DNA of 64,000 bases, from the NCBI RefSeq assembly GCF_023898315.1, contig NC_064614.1, positions 1,054,628,432 through 1,054,692,431 of the forward strand, in the 5' to 3' direction. A program made the translations under genes and the position numbers. This document shows, piece by piece, positions 46,343 to 58,000 of this stretch; positions within the stretch are counted from its first letter, which is position 1; every line of letters starts with the position of its first letter. The DNA comes from Schistocerca nitens. Taxonomy: Eukaryota > Arthropoda > Insecta > Orthoptera > Acrididae. The notes under the pieces were generated by a model. That model made no database searches. It was not told the DNA's origin and was given only the letters and a program-made list of their open reading frames with translations.

Positions 46343-46504
46343 TCGAACGAGGTACAATGGTGGTAAGAACGTGGACTCGCATGCAGAATTCCTTTGAAAA
46401 AGAGTCAGCCGATTTTCTTTTTAACTTACCGCCTTCCCTCGAATCAAATGACTTTGTGCTCCATCTCTAAACACCTCGTCGTTGGCGAGACAAACTTTAA
46501 TGTC
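46343..46504 (+). mobile_element. SINE, CGAGGTGGCGCAG family, internally deleted
   Basis: TCGAACGAGGTACAATGGTGG and GTGGACTCGCATGCAG mark the head. TTCCTTTGAAAAAGAGTCAG and TTTGTGCTCCATCTCTAAAC mark body and tail. The tRNA-like B-box region is lost. Confidence 0.5.
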
Positions 46505-46973
46505 TTTATTTTCTTCGGGGAAATACTAATGAAGTATAAGAAAAAGTCCCTACCATAGTTAAGCGCAGTAGGAAAGTTTATTTGTGCGCGTGTGCGCGTT
46601 TCGCGTGTAGCTATGATTACATACATCTTTCTTTAGTAATTTGAAAGAGTGTTTACACAAAAATTAATAATACAACTCGGACCTGTACAAATTTCATCAA
46701 AGTTCCATCCTGAACCATAAACGCCGTATATCGCACCTGCGGCTACTTCGAAACTGCAAAACCTCTGAGTCTTAATCTCTTTTACAATTTGTGGGAGACT
46801 GCGTACAGATGAATAAGGGAAAGACGTCAAAAGAGCAAATAAAGAGAGGGCGAAGCAAGACTGACAGAATATTTACGCTGACTGTAGCTGAAATTTTACC
46901 GGAACCAAGTGCGAGAACATTAAAAACAAATATGAAACAAGAGAAAAGAAAAAAAAAGTTAAGATCGAAGTCT

Positions 46974-47062
46974 CGTTGACGGTGAGGTCATTACAGACGG
47001 ATCACAAGTTCGGATTCGGAAGGAAATCGACAGTATCCTTTTCAAGAGAACCATTCTGGCAG
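46974..47062 (-). mobile_element. SINE fragment, CGAGGTGGCGCAG family, antisense
   Basis: CGTTGACGGTGAGGTCATTA and GGATTCGGAAGGAAATCGAC are the reverse of the family's tail. Only the 3' part is present. Confidence 0.5.
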
Positions 47063-47885
47063 TTGTAAGTGAGTTGGGAAAACTGCAGAACAACCGGGCC
47101 AAACAAGCTTCTAACAAGTTGTTATTTGTTGGTAATAAGGTCTATTTATTTGCTTTGTCTTTATTACGTTGTTTCTGCTTGTACCTTTACTTTTAGTTAT
47201 TATTTGACATTGACGTACATAGGAGAGATATAGAGATATGGCAAAAATTACATAAAATGTCTGTGTCATAGGACTGTCACACAACGAAACTGAGACACTG
47301 TAGGCTAACTGCGCGAAGCTTTGTAGCAGGAGCAAGTGTGGGAGCTTACCACTGTAAGTATGCGTTACTTGATCAACAGCAGCGAAAGGGGAAAAGACGC
47401 GAGGAAAACGCCTAGATAGATCATGGGTCCTTCATAACTGACGTCACAAGAAGAGTTATAAGCGATTGACAACACACAGCGACAAAGGTAATTTCAGAAT
47501 TAAACACAAGATTAATCAGATCCGTATCTTACGTGGCAGATTCAACTACGTCTACTGTGGCAGCAGAGAGAGAAACTGTTTGGGCCCCCTTAGACTAGTG
47601 GTGGTTTGGTAAATGCGTAGTCTGTTTTCTCGATGTACAGTGATGTTTGATGGGCAGTGATTTACGTGTAAGGCGGCGACTTCTTTACCTCATAACATAG
47701 AGGTGGTTATAGGGTGGTTGCTCCTCGGGTGTTGTTGTGTATTGTTACGATCCGAGACAGCGTCAGCTCTTGTTGTAACGTGTTGCCCACAGCACTTGAT
47801 TCTGATGGCGGTATTTCTTCCAAATATAGATACATTCTCGACGCAATGACAAGCAGAATGATCAGTACCTAGATAAGCTCGGACA
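47063..47885. other. Unassigned DNA
   Basis: No gene or named repeat is recognised between two SINE copies of the same family. Confidence 0.3.
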
Positions 47886-48128
47886 GAAGGAAGGAAAGCA
47901 GGGCAGATTTTGGTTTAACGACCCACCATCCACCAAGTCAGCGCAGGCGGAGCACAAATTCTGCTTGGAAAAAATTCAATAGAATATCAGCTGTCTCCTT
48001 TACTAAGGAACGATCACGATTTAGGAAATCCACGGAAAGTCCACATATCGCTAGCAAACGGGGATTTGAAAAGCCATCCTCCCCAATATGAAATTAGTGC
48101 CTTGACCATTACGCCACCTCACTCGGCC
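47886..48128 (-). mobile_element. SINE, CGAGGTGGCGCAG family, antisense
   Basis: Nearly full-length diverged copy. Read on the minus strand it starts GGCCGAGTGAGGTGGCGTAA, has TTTCCGTGGATTTCCTAAAT in the body and ends with GGTCGTTAAACCAAAATCTG and a CTTCC-rich tail. Confidence 0.6.
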
Positions 48129-48196
48129 TTGACATGGCAAATGGAGTGTATCATGCGTCGGATACTCTCAGTCTGATCTCGATCAAATGCGTTGAT

Positions 48197-48260
48197 GTCG
48201 GATGTCTTGTCAGATTCTCACATGTGTGTCGGATGTGTTGTCAGACTCTCACACCTGTGT
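48197..48260. repeat. Two tandem units of about 31 bp
   Basis: GTCGGATGTCTTGTCAGATT is repeated as GTCGGATGTGTTGTCAGACT 31 bases later, followed by similar TCTCACAC runs. Confidence 0.75.
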
Positions 48261-48714
48261 CCACTCCAATTTACGACGACCTATCACTCAATCACTATGG
48301 CGACAGAAGTGCAGACTCTCCGTCACAATAGCCATAATTGTTTTTGTTGTACAAGAGAACATGGGAGTGTAAAACACTGAAAACTATTGCAGTTTGTATA
48401 TTTGTAACGAGAGCTCTACGTTCTTCAGTTGTGGGTTTAATCATTCAACGAAGTGATGGATAGCATAATGTGTGTTTCTAATTAATTCAACAATTGCTAA
48501 GAAATTGTATAAGTTCTTGCACTTCACGAAATCAACAAATTATGAAGACAGTAATTGTGTGAGAACACATTTCTCAACTCACTTAACGAGCCAGTATATT
48601 CCAAAAGCCTTGCTTGTGAAATGGAACGGTGCTAAACTTCAAGGAGATGAGAACATGGACGATTCCTTTATGGAAGGAAGTCGGACATCAATGTTGATCA
48701 GATTAAAGGCACAA

Positions 48715-48916
48715 TAAAAAAAGGTTCAAATAGCTCTAAGCACTATGGGACTTAACATCTGAGGTCATCAGTCCCTTATACTTAGAACTACTTACACCTA
48801 ACTAACCTAAGGACATCACACACATCCATGCCCGAGGCAGGATTCGAATCTGCGACCGTAGTAGTAGCGCGGTTTCGGACTGACGCGCCTAGAACCGCTC
48901 GGCCACCGCGGCCGGC
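48715..48916 (-). mobile_element. SINE family A, antisense
   Basis: It starts TAAAAAAAGGTTCAAATAGC and ends CCACCGCGGCCGGC. A 10 bp duplication AAAGGCACAA flanks it (48705-48714 and 48917-48926). The tRNA-like head is complete. Confidence 0.92.
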
Positions 48917-48926
48917 AAAGGCACAA

Positions 48927-49480
48927 CAAAGCGTGAGAGCTGCAATATACTAAAAGTGTGTAGAAGGAAATAAATTTCTGTATATTAGAAGTACGTTATT
49001 GTCATATCACGTATCTGTGTGTGGTTCATTACAACAGAGATTAGGTATGTTGGCATTATAAACACTGTTGAACAGAGATCAGGGAAGAAATCGAATATCT
49101 GTTATTAGATGAACCACTGGAGGCATTTATTACAGTGACTGTGTGAAACTGCGGCAGTACTAAATCAGTGATCTAGGGGCAGATCAGAATGTATTGTAAA
49201 ACCTACCAAACAAGCGCCTCCCAAATGTGTATTGAGTCTGAAGCAATAATAGACACCTGTAAATATTATCACTTACTTATTAGAATGCATTCTATATTAT
49301 GCAGTGCTCTTATTAACATTTCTACAATTCATTAAAACTATTGTAGTGAATTTATGTGCGGTGTCGCCCAACGTGATGGCATCTAGGAAACGTAAGGAAA
49401 CTCATCTTGTTGGAGTTATTACATACGTAAACATATGGTTTCTTCTGGGTGAGCACAACAGCCTTGACATATTGAAGAGC
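48927..49480. other. Unassigned DNA
   Basis: AT-rich. The first half of the plus frame at 49304-49657 (MLLLTFLQFIKTIVVN) has no support as a gene. Confidence 0.3.
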
Positions 49481-49491
49481 TTTGGAAACAC

Positions 49492-49734
49492 TTGTCACAG
49501 GAATGGAGAGGTTGGCCGACTTATCAACAATCAGTTCGAAACAATGGCAGATGGAATCACAATCGCAGGCGAGGACATTGGTCTCCAAGAAGTAATCACG
49601 GTAGTCGGCGTAACTTTGGTAGGAATGACAGGTCGCCGAGTCATGCCACTCCAGTAGAAATTGCTGAATTGTGGACAGCTGGCCTGCAGAATAACGTGCT
49701 GATCGTGGCCGAAGCAGGATCTTCTAGGAACTGA
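49492..49734 (+). pseudogene. Possible gag nucleocapsid-like fragment
   Basis: This frame reads WRGWPTYQQSVRNNGRWNHN and HGSRRNFGRNDRSPSHATP, ending in PVEIAELWTAGLQ. The Arg/Asn/Trp-rich composition resembles gag C-termini of insect LTR retrotransposons. There is no CCHC knuckle, pol or LTR nearby. Low-confidence assignment. It could also be chance. Confidence 0.25.
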
Positions 49735-50026
49735 CCAGAGACTTGTAAATAACGAAAAAATACCCATGCCATTATAGAAACGTGTTGCAGGAAAGAATAT
49801 TGAGAAGTAAGAGTGAAATTTTTGTTGTTGTATATGCAGGGAACAAGGCAGCTACCTGTATTCTTTAGTCCGTAATTTATATTTAATATTAATTACTTTA
49901 ATTGTGGTTGGCACACAGTTCTAGGTACATAAGGGTTTTCTGATGATTTTTCGTCTTATTACTAATCGTGTAGTTGGTTTTTTAGGTATTTAATGTATTC
50001 CCTTGAATCAGTTGCATTAAGTTTGT

Positions 50027-50220
50027 TCAGATGGTTCAAATGGCTCTGAATAGGACTTAACATCTGAGGTCAACAGTCCCCTAGAACTCAGAACAACTTA
50101 AACCTCACTAACCTAAGGACATCGCACGCATCCATGCCCGAGGCAGAATTCGAACCTGTGACCATAGCAGTCGCGCGGTTCCAGACTGAAGCGCCTAGAA
50201 CCGCTCGGCCACACTTGCCG
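50027..50220 (-). mobile_element. SINE family A, antisense
   Basis: It starts TCAGATGGTTCAAATGGCTC and ends GGCCACACTTGCCG. Flanks GCATTAAGTTTGT (50014-50026) and GCATTACGTTTGT (50221-50233) form a 13 bp target-site duplication with one mismatch. Confidence 0.88.
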
Positions 50221-50233
50221 GCATTACGTTTGT

Positions 50234-53200
50234 CTAGTAATTTTATATGTAATGGAATTTCCGTGACTGTATGTGTGAAATGATAAGGAATGAATAATGC
50301 CTTCCATGTAAGGGATTGACGTGGACAAGTTTTCCGTAGGATGTTTTTTGTGTGCATTGTTTTATCATTGTTTCAATTAGGAAACAGATATTGTGTGAAT
50401 ATCACGGGAATAGACTGAAAGTGTGAAGGTTTGCGAGTTTATCGCTCTGAAAGAAGGTTTAATCGGCAGTTTGGGGAGAGAGGGGAGTGTGTTCTTGTGA
50501 GTGAATGATTCAGGTTTTGTCTCTGATCGAGAGTTGCACGTATTGATTTTATGTTTAGTGTCAGTCTTTTTAGATTTGACATGGCCATAATCTCTGTATA
50601 TTTGTTCTTTTATTTTCTTTGTTCCGATAGTAATTTTTTTTTTTTTTTGCTGATAATTGTGAGTTGTATACTAGTTGGAGAATATACTTTCTTTGTATAT
50701 TACGGATGTGGCAAACCGATGTTTCTGGCTGGTAGTAACTTAATTTCCATTTTCAGTTTTTTGTGGTGCTGTCTTTTCCTTTATTGTGCCATATACGCGT
50801 GAGTGTGGATCCGTGGCTATCATCGCGATTGTGGTGCGAGTTTTGAGTGGGATTACTGTATAAGAGTGGATGAAAGTCTAAATTAAAGGCAATAAATTAA
50901 GGTAGAATAATTGGGTTGTCATGGCAGGTATTGTAGGAAGAGAAATTATTGAGCATCAGATCTGAAGAACGTGGTTCAAAGGAGGTTTTGATTTTGCAAA
51001 TAATGTTTCTTTATCAGGCTATGATGCTCTTTTAAATGTGTTCTGTGAATAATGAGCTTACTTGAAGTGAATATTTGTGTAGTTGTGATTTCCCTCTAAA
51101 GCAGAGGTTGATATGCCATAATTTTGTGTAATGAGATATGGATTATTGAAAAGAATGAGGGGGTTGTTGGATTCCCGTATATGAACGATTGTCAGGCAGT
51201 GTGCCATCTTGTGGTTCTTGGTTGAAGCTAGGCAAATAATGTGCATGGGTATATTATAGTTAGCTGTGTTCTTGGGATTAATGTGTAGCGTCTGGATTCG
51301 CGCTAAATAGCGCAAAGGGTTTTTCTTTTTGTGTGTTTTTATTTTGCCCCCTAAAAAGGTTTAGAGTCTTTTACCATGGAAGTTTTCCTCACACCGAAAG
51401 AGAGAAAAGCGTGAGTGTGTGTTGCCCATGGAGGTTTCCTCGGAACAGAGAGATTGCGGGAGGTAGTTTATTTATGTGTAAGGGAGGAAGCAGTGATTAT
51501 ATTGGTATGTTCTAGGGTGAATTAATTCGACCATTTCAGCTCGAACATAATCAAAGCTGTACACGTGTAGGTCTAGAAGTAAGCTGACGGAGATTTATTT
51601 TACAGAACGAACCAAAATAAGAATTAATATGAATGAAGTGTAACCCCACAGGAATTAATGAACGATCGTTTAGAGAATAATTACTTACAGTACTTGATTA
51701 TAGAAGCCATTCCAGGTCAGTTTTGTGAAACTCATCTTTCTATTTTTGCAATAATCATGATTTAGCTTAGACGTGAGACTTAGTATTGTTTGCAACACTT
51801 ACGATACACTGGTCATATGTATTATTAGTATTGTATAAGAATCTCACTTTTTGTAAAAAATAATTTCTGTTTTGAAATTTATTCTTGTATTGTTTATGAC
51901 ATTTGTTTTGAGATAATACATTGGTTATTTGTATATTAATATTGTGCAAGAGGACTTTTTGTAAAGAACAGTTTCTATTTGGAAATGTATTTATTTAAGT
52001 GGTTTATGACACTTGTTTTCGGATAATACACTGGTCATTTGTAGTAGTAGTATTGTGTAACGGTGTCTATTATTGTAAAGGATAGTTCAGTTTTTGCAAT
52101 AATTACGTGTTAAGATAGTCATGTGATTGTCCTCGTGTTGCTCTTGCTTGTCCTTTGGCATTTATACTTTGTGTGTATGTAATCTACAACTAGAATGTCG
52201 ACAGGTAGTTTCAAAGTTAAACGTATGGATGATATGGAGGAAAGGGTGGATATAACGAGAACATAAGAGTGAAATCTAAAGAGTCGATACGTTTGATCTC
52301 CTTGAGGGTGCGGAATATAGTGAATAAGCTTGGCAACGACAGTCAGCAAGAGCAGTTACAGGAGGTCGGTGCATAATGCATCGTTTACCACATTTTCTAT
52401 AGTGGTTTCATTTTTCTTATTGTATAAACAAATCATGAGTAGTTCTTATGACTAAGTATAAAAGCAAGTATTTTCGATGTGCTTCTAGCCCTATGGCTTC
52501 CGGCCACAGCTGTGCCGGGCTTCCGTGAAAGGGGAGTCCATCTGTCAATTAAGACTACACTCCGCGCACTTGCGCATGTTTTCTATAGGCAGGAACTACG
52601 CAAGGGCTGATCCGCAATACGGGAAGGCCCATAGACAAAAGCAAAGTATTCTGATTGTTTAGGTGGTCTGACTCGCTTCACGTATTTGATCCGCTTGTGC
52701 CAATGAGCCGAGGCCACAGCAGACTAGACGCACCTGGTTATTCTCTGACAATAGCGTCGATACACTTGTTGCCATCGTTGGAGACAAACATGAGCGGAGA
52801 CAATCAAATATGTGTCCTTGCTAGGTGTTTTAACACCACTCAGGCTAAAATAGTGAGAAGATCACGAATTTCTTTATTGGGGCCGTAGATAGCCTAATAA
52901 CAGAGGATTTTCAGAAGGAATTCAAATGGTCCAACGCTGCGGTACCAGAAAGTTGATCACTCAAACAGGTACTGTCACTGTTGCACGTTATCGATGTTTT
53001 CTTTCTAGCTTTATACGGTACTTTTCCCATGAAGACAGCTAGGAGTGAAGAAGCAGACTTGAGATGTGGCGTCGTTTCTTCAGGTGGTAAGAGCTGCCTA
53101 GCGATGCCCTTTGATAAGATCAGTTATTACAGTCATTCGGAGACAATACCCATGAAACAAGCATTTGGTTTAGTTTAATCTCAGCTAATTCGTTTGATTC

Positions 53201-54463
53201 TTTTCTTAAGTTCATAAAATGGACTATATAGTCATTCACCGCCCTATGCTTGCTTTGCACGAGCTGCCTACGAAGTTCCGATTAGGAGATGGTGGTTTCT
53301 GTTAAATGCATGTTTTAATCCACACTTACACTAATATGACGAAGATCGCAGCAAATGTCTTTTGGAACTGCCACAACACGTAAACTGCGTGGCTTCATTT
53401 ACCAGAGGTATTCTATTTCTTTCCCCAGTTTACTCCTTCTTGCGACCACGAGATGATAATTTGTTGCATCAGTAGTCCCATAAGGATCCCAAGTTAGTAG
53501 TAGTATTTTACACCGTTTATGTACCAATGAAACGTAAATGTGTATAACTCGATTCCACAACTTTCTATTCTAATAAATGTTCTAGTTCCATTCAACTGCT
53601 GACTCTTTAATGCAGTTAATAGCGTAAACCTATTCGTCTTAATTGGCAAAGTACCTTTGTGTCCAAGGCATTTTGAGGAAGCTTAGTCCAATAAAAAAGG
53701 TAAATCGCAATCAGATACAATAGGATCGAACACTGTGAAAGTGACTTCCTAGGGCACAATAAAGAATAATAATAATTCCCCCCACAACACGTAGTTTTTA
53801 GTGATACTGTTGTAATGAGATCGGATACTGAGATAATATTGCGGCACAAGAAACACTTAATTTGCATAATCGTTCCATACTCTTATGTAGCTCTGTATTT
53901 TGTGTTATCACCTTAGTAGGAGACACTGTTGTAAGCAGTAATGCCAGTCTGTGGATGTTCTACTAAGTAATTTATTATTAATGGCGCAGCAACAAAGCTT
54001 ATTTGATCTTGAGTGTAGAGAACAATTAGATTGCCTTTCCCTATATTCTTTCCATTAAAACTTTGCCCTCGATACATAAAGCTTATGTAAATTTCTCACA
54101 TTTCTGAAATGCGAATTGATTATTGTCATCAACACTTCTCTTTCTGAAATTGTTACATTACAATTTTGGCAGTCATCCAATAGTGAAGTCGTCTTGTGCA
54201 TTGTGTGAGTGACAGTGGCTACCGAAGAGGCCTTTTTGCATGGTTTTTTTATAATAAGATGCATACTTCTCCCATTCCAGTTCTACTAAAACAGCAGTGA
54301 TGAGTGTCTGAAAACTAGTGAACTATGCAGTTGTAAGTTTGGGGTAAGTGGATTTTTTTTACAAGTCCACAGTACTGCCATGGTGATAGACTCCTCTTAG
54401 GCGGTGTAATAACAACAAGGGTATATTTGTTAAAGTAATGTTTGATAGTAACGTTAAACATAA
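50234..54463. other. Unassigned AT-rich DNA
   Basis: No gene is supported. It contains a T-run at about 50634-50648, duplicated CATGGA(A/G)GTTT(T/-)CCTC segments near 51374 and 51425, a minisatellite at 51800-52075, and a GC-richer patch at 52480-52660. Short starts such as MSTGSFKVKRMDDMEERVD near 52198 end within 25 codons. Confidence 0.35.
51800..52075. repeat. Minisatellite, about 111 bp period
   Basis: Anchor ATACACTGG or ATACATTGG occurs at 51804, 51916 and 52026. Each is followed by ATTTGTA..TATTGTG(T/C)AA and, in two units, CTTTTTGTAAAGAACAG- and GTTTATGACACTTG-like segments. About 2.5 diverged units. Confidence 0.7.
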
Positions 54464-54477
54464 AACCAGTGGCTGTC

Positions 54478-54671
54478 GAGGCCGGCCGAAGTGGCCGTGC
54501 GGTTAAAGGCGCTGCAGTCTGGAACCGCAAGACCGCTACGGTCGCAGGTTCGAATCCTGCCTCGGGCATGGATGTTTGTGATGTCCTTAGGTTAGTTAGG
54601 TTTAACTAGTTCTAAGTTCTAAGGGACTAATGACCTCAGCAGTTGAGTCCCATAGTGCTCAGAGCCATTTG
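54478..54671 (+). mobile_element. SINE family A, sense
   Basis: Complete copy starting GAGGCCGGCCGAAGTGGCCG with intact B box GGTTCGAATCC. A 14 bp duplication AACCAGTGGCTGTC flanks it (54464-54477 and 54672-54685). It is almost identical to the copy at 22239-22441, so probably young. Confidence 0.95.
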
Positions 54672-55246
54672 AACCAGTGGCTGTCACTGTGATTTGTACA
54701 CAGCAAGAGTTTATTTATTTAAATAATGCACTGTGGAAATTTATAAACACTAATAAAAGTCTCGTTGTTGTGGTTTTCAGTCCAAAGACTGGTTTGATGC
54801 AGCTCTCCATGCTGCTGTATACTGTGCAAGCCTCTTCATCTTTGAGTAACTACTGCAACTTATATCCTTCTGAACCTGCTTACTTTATTCAAGTCTTGGT
54901 TTCCCTCTACGATTTTTATCCCCCACTCTTCCCTCTAGTACTAACTTAGTTAGTCGTTGAAGTCTCAGAACATGTCTTACCAACTGATCCCTTCTTCTAG
55001 TCAGGTTGTCCCACAAATTTCTTTGCTCCTCAGTTCTATTCGGTGTTTCCTCATTAGTTACGTGATCTACCCATCTAAACTTCAGCATTCTTCAGTAGCA
55101 CCACATTTCCAAAGTTTCTATTCTCTTTTGTCTAAACTATTTATGGCCCATGTTTCACTTCCATATATGGCTACACTCCATACAAATACTTTCAGAAAAG
55201 ACTTCTTAACACTTAAAACTATACTTGCTGTAAACAAATTTCTCTT

Positions 55247-56173
55247 GAAACTTTCCTGGCAGATTAAAACTGTGTGCCCGACCGAGACTCGAACTCGGGA
55301 CCTTTGCCTTTCGCGGGCAAGTGCTCTACCAACTGAGCTACCGAAGCACGACTCACGCCCGGTACTCACAGCTTTACTTCTGCCAGTACCTCGTCTCCTA
55401 CCTTCCAAACTTTACAGAAGCTCTCCTGCGAAACTTGCAGAACTAGCACTCCTGAAAGAAAGGATATTGCGGAGACATGGCTTAGCCACAGCCTGGGGGA
55501 TGTTTCCAGAATGAGATTTTCACTCTGCAGCGGAGTGTGCGCTGATATGAAACTTTCCTGGCAGATTAAAACTGTGTGCCCGACCGAGACTCGAACTTGG
55601 GACCTTTGCCTTTCGCGGGCAAGTGCTCTACCAACTGAGCTACCGAAGCACGACTCACGCCCGGTACTCACAGCTTTACTTCTGCCAGTACCTCGTCTCC
55701 TACCTTCCAAACTTTACAGAAGCTCTCGTGCGAAAGTTGCAGAACTAGCACTCCTGAAAGAAAGGATATTGCGGAGACATGGCTTAGCCACAGCCTGGGG
55801 GATGTTTCCAGAATGAGATTTTCACTCTGCAGCGGAGTGTGCGCTGATATGAAACTTTCCTGGCAGATTAAAACTGTGTGCCCGACCGAGACTCGAACTC
55901 GGGACCTTTGCCTTTCGCGGGCAAGTGCTCTACCAACTGAGGGGAGCTCAGGAGAGCTTCTGTAAAGTTTGGAAGGTAGGAGACGAGGTACTGGCAGAAG
56001 TAAAGCTGTGAGTACCGGGCGTGAGTCGTGCTTCGGTAGCTCAGTTGGTAGAGCACTTGCCCGCGAAAGGCAAAGGTCCCGAGTTCGAGTCTCGGTCGGG
56101 CACACAGTTTTAATCTGCCAGGAAAGTTTCATATCAGCGCACACTCCGCTGCAGAGTGAAAATCTCATTCTGG
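55247..56173. mobile_element. Tandem-plus-inverted array of a 302 bp tRNA-like SINE
   Basis: A unit starting GAAACTTTCCTGGCAG recurs at 55247, 55549 and 55851, an exact 302 bp period, in antisense. The third copy breaks at about 55940 (ACCAACTGAG then GGGGAGCTCAGG) and an inverted, sense copy follows to 56173. Each unit holds a tRNA-like segment. In sense this is GTGCTTCGGTAGCTCAGTTG (56025-56050), B box GAGTTCGAGTC and a GTGC/GCAC acceptor-like pairing. The whole array interrupts the LINE and is flanked by an 11 bp duplication AAATTTCTCTT (55236-55246 and 56174-56184), so it arrived as one unit. The long frames across it are artefacts. Confidence 0.9.
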
Positions 56174-56359
56174 AAATTTCTCTTCTTCAGAAACTATTTT
56201 CTTGCCATTACCAGTTTACATTTTATATCCTCTCTGCTTCGACTGTCATCAGTTATTTTGTTGCCCAAATAGCAGAACTCATCTACTAATGTAATTCCCA
56301 CAGTATCATCTGATTTAATTCGACTACATTCCTATATCATAGTTCTGCTTTTGTTAATG

Positions 56360-56567
56360 GTTCAAATGGCTCTGAGCACTATGGGACTTAACATCTATGG
56401 TCATCAGTCCCCTAGAACTTAGAACTACTTAAACCTAACTAACCTAAGGACATCACACAACACCCAGTCATCACGAGGCAGAGAAAATCCCTGACCCCGC
56501 CGGGAATCGAACCCGGGAACCCGGGCGTGGGAAGCGAGAACGCTACCGCACGACTACGAGCTGCGGA
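56360..56567 (-). mobile_element. Chimeric SINE: family A body with a different tRNA-like head
   Basis: Its 3' half matches family A (GGTTCAAATGGCTCTGAGCA, plus coordinates). The head, read on the minus strand, is GTCGTGCGGTAGCGTTCTCG, then CTTCCCACGCCCGGGTTC and GGGTTCGATTCCCGG. This resembles a Gly-type tRNA rather than the Leu/Ser-like head of the other copies. A 15 bp duplication CTGCTTTTGTTAATG flanks it (56345-56359 and 56568-56582). Confidence 0.88.
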
Positions 56568-57806
56568 CTGCTTTTGTTAATGTTCAGCTTGTATCCTCCT
56601 TTCGAGACCCTGTCCGTTATGTTCATCTGCTCTTCCAAGTCCTTTACTGTGTCTGAGAGAACTGCATTATCATCGGCAAACCTCAAAGTTTTTGTTTATG
56701 CTCCAAATTTACTATTTGTTTACGTTACTACTTGCTCAGGTTGAATAACATCTGGGATAGGCTACAAATCTGTCTCATTACCTCCTCAACCACTGCTTCT
56801 CTTCTATTCCCCTCGACTCTTATAATCTCCGTCTGGTTTCTGTAAAAGTTCTAAATAACCGTTCACTCCCTATATTTTACCCCTGCTACCCTCGGAATTT
56901 CGAATCGAGTATTACAGTAAACATTCTCAAAGCTTTTTCCATGTGTACAAATGCTATAATCCTAAGCATTCCTTTCCTAAAACTACCTTATTCTTCTTCT
57001 AGGGTCAGTATTGCCTTCCGTGTTCCTACATTTCTCCGGAATCCAAACAGATGTTCCCCGCGGTTGGCTTCCACCAGTTTTTCCATTCTTCTGTAAAGAA
57101 TTCATGTTAGTATGTTGCAACCACGGCCTCGTAAATTAATAGTTCGATAACATTCACATCTGTTGATTCCTGCTTTCTTTGGAATTGGAAGTCTGACATC
57201 TTGCTCGCCAAGGCTGTCAGTAGGTCTAAGGGAATGTCGTCTACTCCTCGAGCCTTCTTTCGACTTAGGTTTTTCAGTGCCCTATCAAATTCTCCTCGCA
57301 GTATCATATCTCCCTTCTAAGCTTCATCTACGTCCTCTACCATTTCTATAAAACGTCTCCCTTGTATGGACCCTCTTTGTACTACTTCCACCGTTCAACT
57401 TTCCCTTCTTCGATTAGGATTGGTTTCCATTTCAACACTTGATATTAATATAAGTGGATCTCCATTCTCCGAAGCCCTCTTTAATTTTCCTGTAGGCTAT
57501 ATCTATCTTTCCCCTAGTGGCATATATGCTTCTAAGTCCGTACATTTGTACTCTAGCCATTCTTGCTTAGATATTTTGGTCTTCCTGTTAATTTAATTTT
57601 TTAGACGTCTGTATTCCCTTTCGCCTGCTTCATTTACGGCATTTTTATATTTCCTCCTTTCATCAATTAAATTCAGTATTTCTTATGTTATCCAAGGATT
57701 TCCACTCAGCCTCCTCTTCTAACCTATTTCATCCTCTGCTACCTTCGCTATTTCAGCACTCAAAGCTACCCATTTTCTTTTACCGTATTCCTTTCCCCTG
57801 TCCTTG

Positions 57807-58000
57807 GTTCAAATGGCTCTGAGCACTATGGGACTTAACATCTGTGGTCATCAGTCCCCTAGAACTTAGAACTACTTACACCTAACTAACCTAAGGACAT
57901 CACACACATCCATGCCCGAGGCAGGATTCGAACCTGCGACCGTAGTGGTCACGCGGTTCCAGACTGAAGCGCCGAGAACCGCACGGCCACACAGGCCGGC
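57807..58000 (-). mobile_element. SINE family A, antisense, nested in the RTE LINE
   Basis: Complete copy ending in CGGCCACACAGGCCGGC. A 13 bp duplication TCCCCTGTCCTTG flanks it (57794-57806 and 58001-58013). It inserted after the LINE did. Confidence 0.93.

Noticed and set aside
55250..56110. Sequences resembling tRNA genes
   Set aside because: They are repeated, lie inside a mobile array with target-site duplication, and the anticodon loop lacks the usual U33, so they are SINE heads and not functional tRNA genes.
54957..56168. Frames of 96-185 codons on both strands
   Set aside because: They run through a LINE 3' end and tandem or inverted SINE units; near-identical peptides recur because the DNA repeats.
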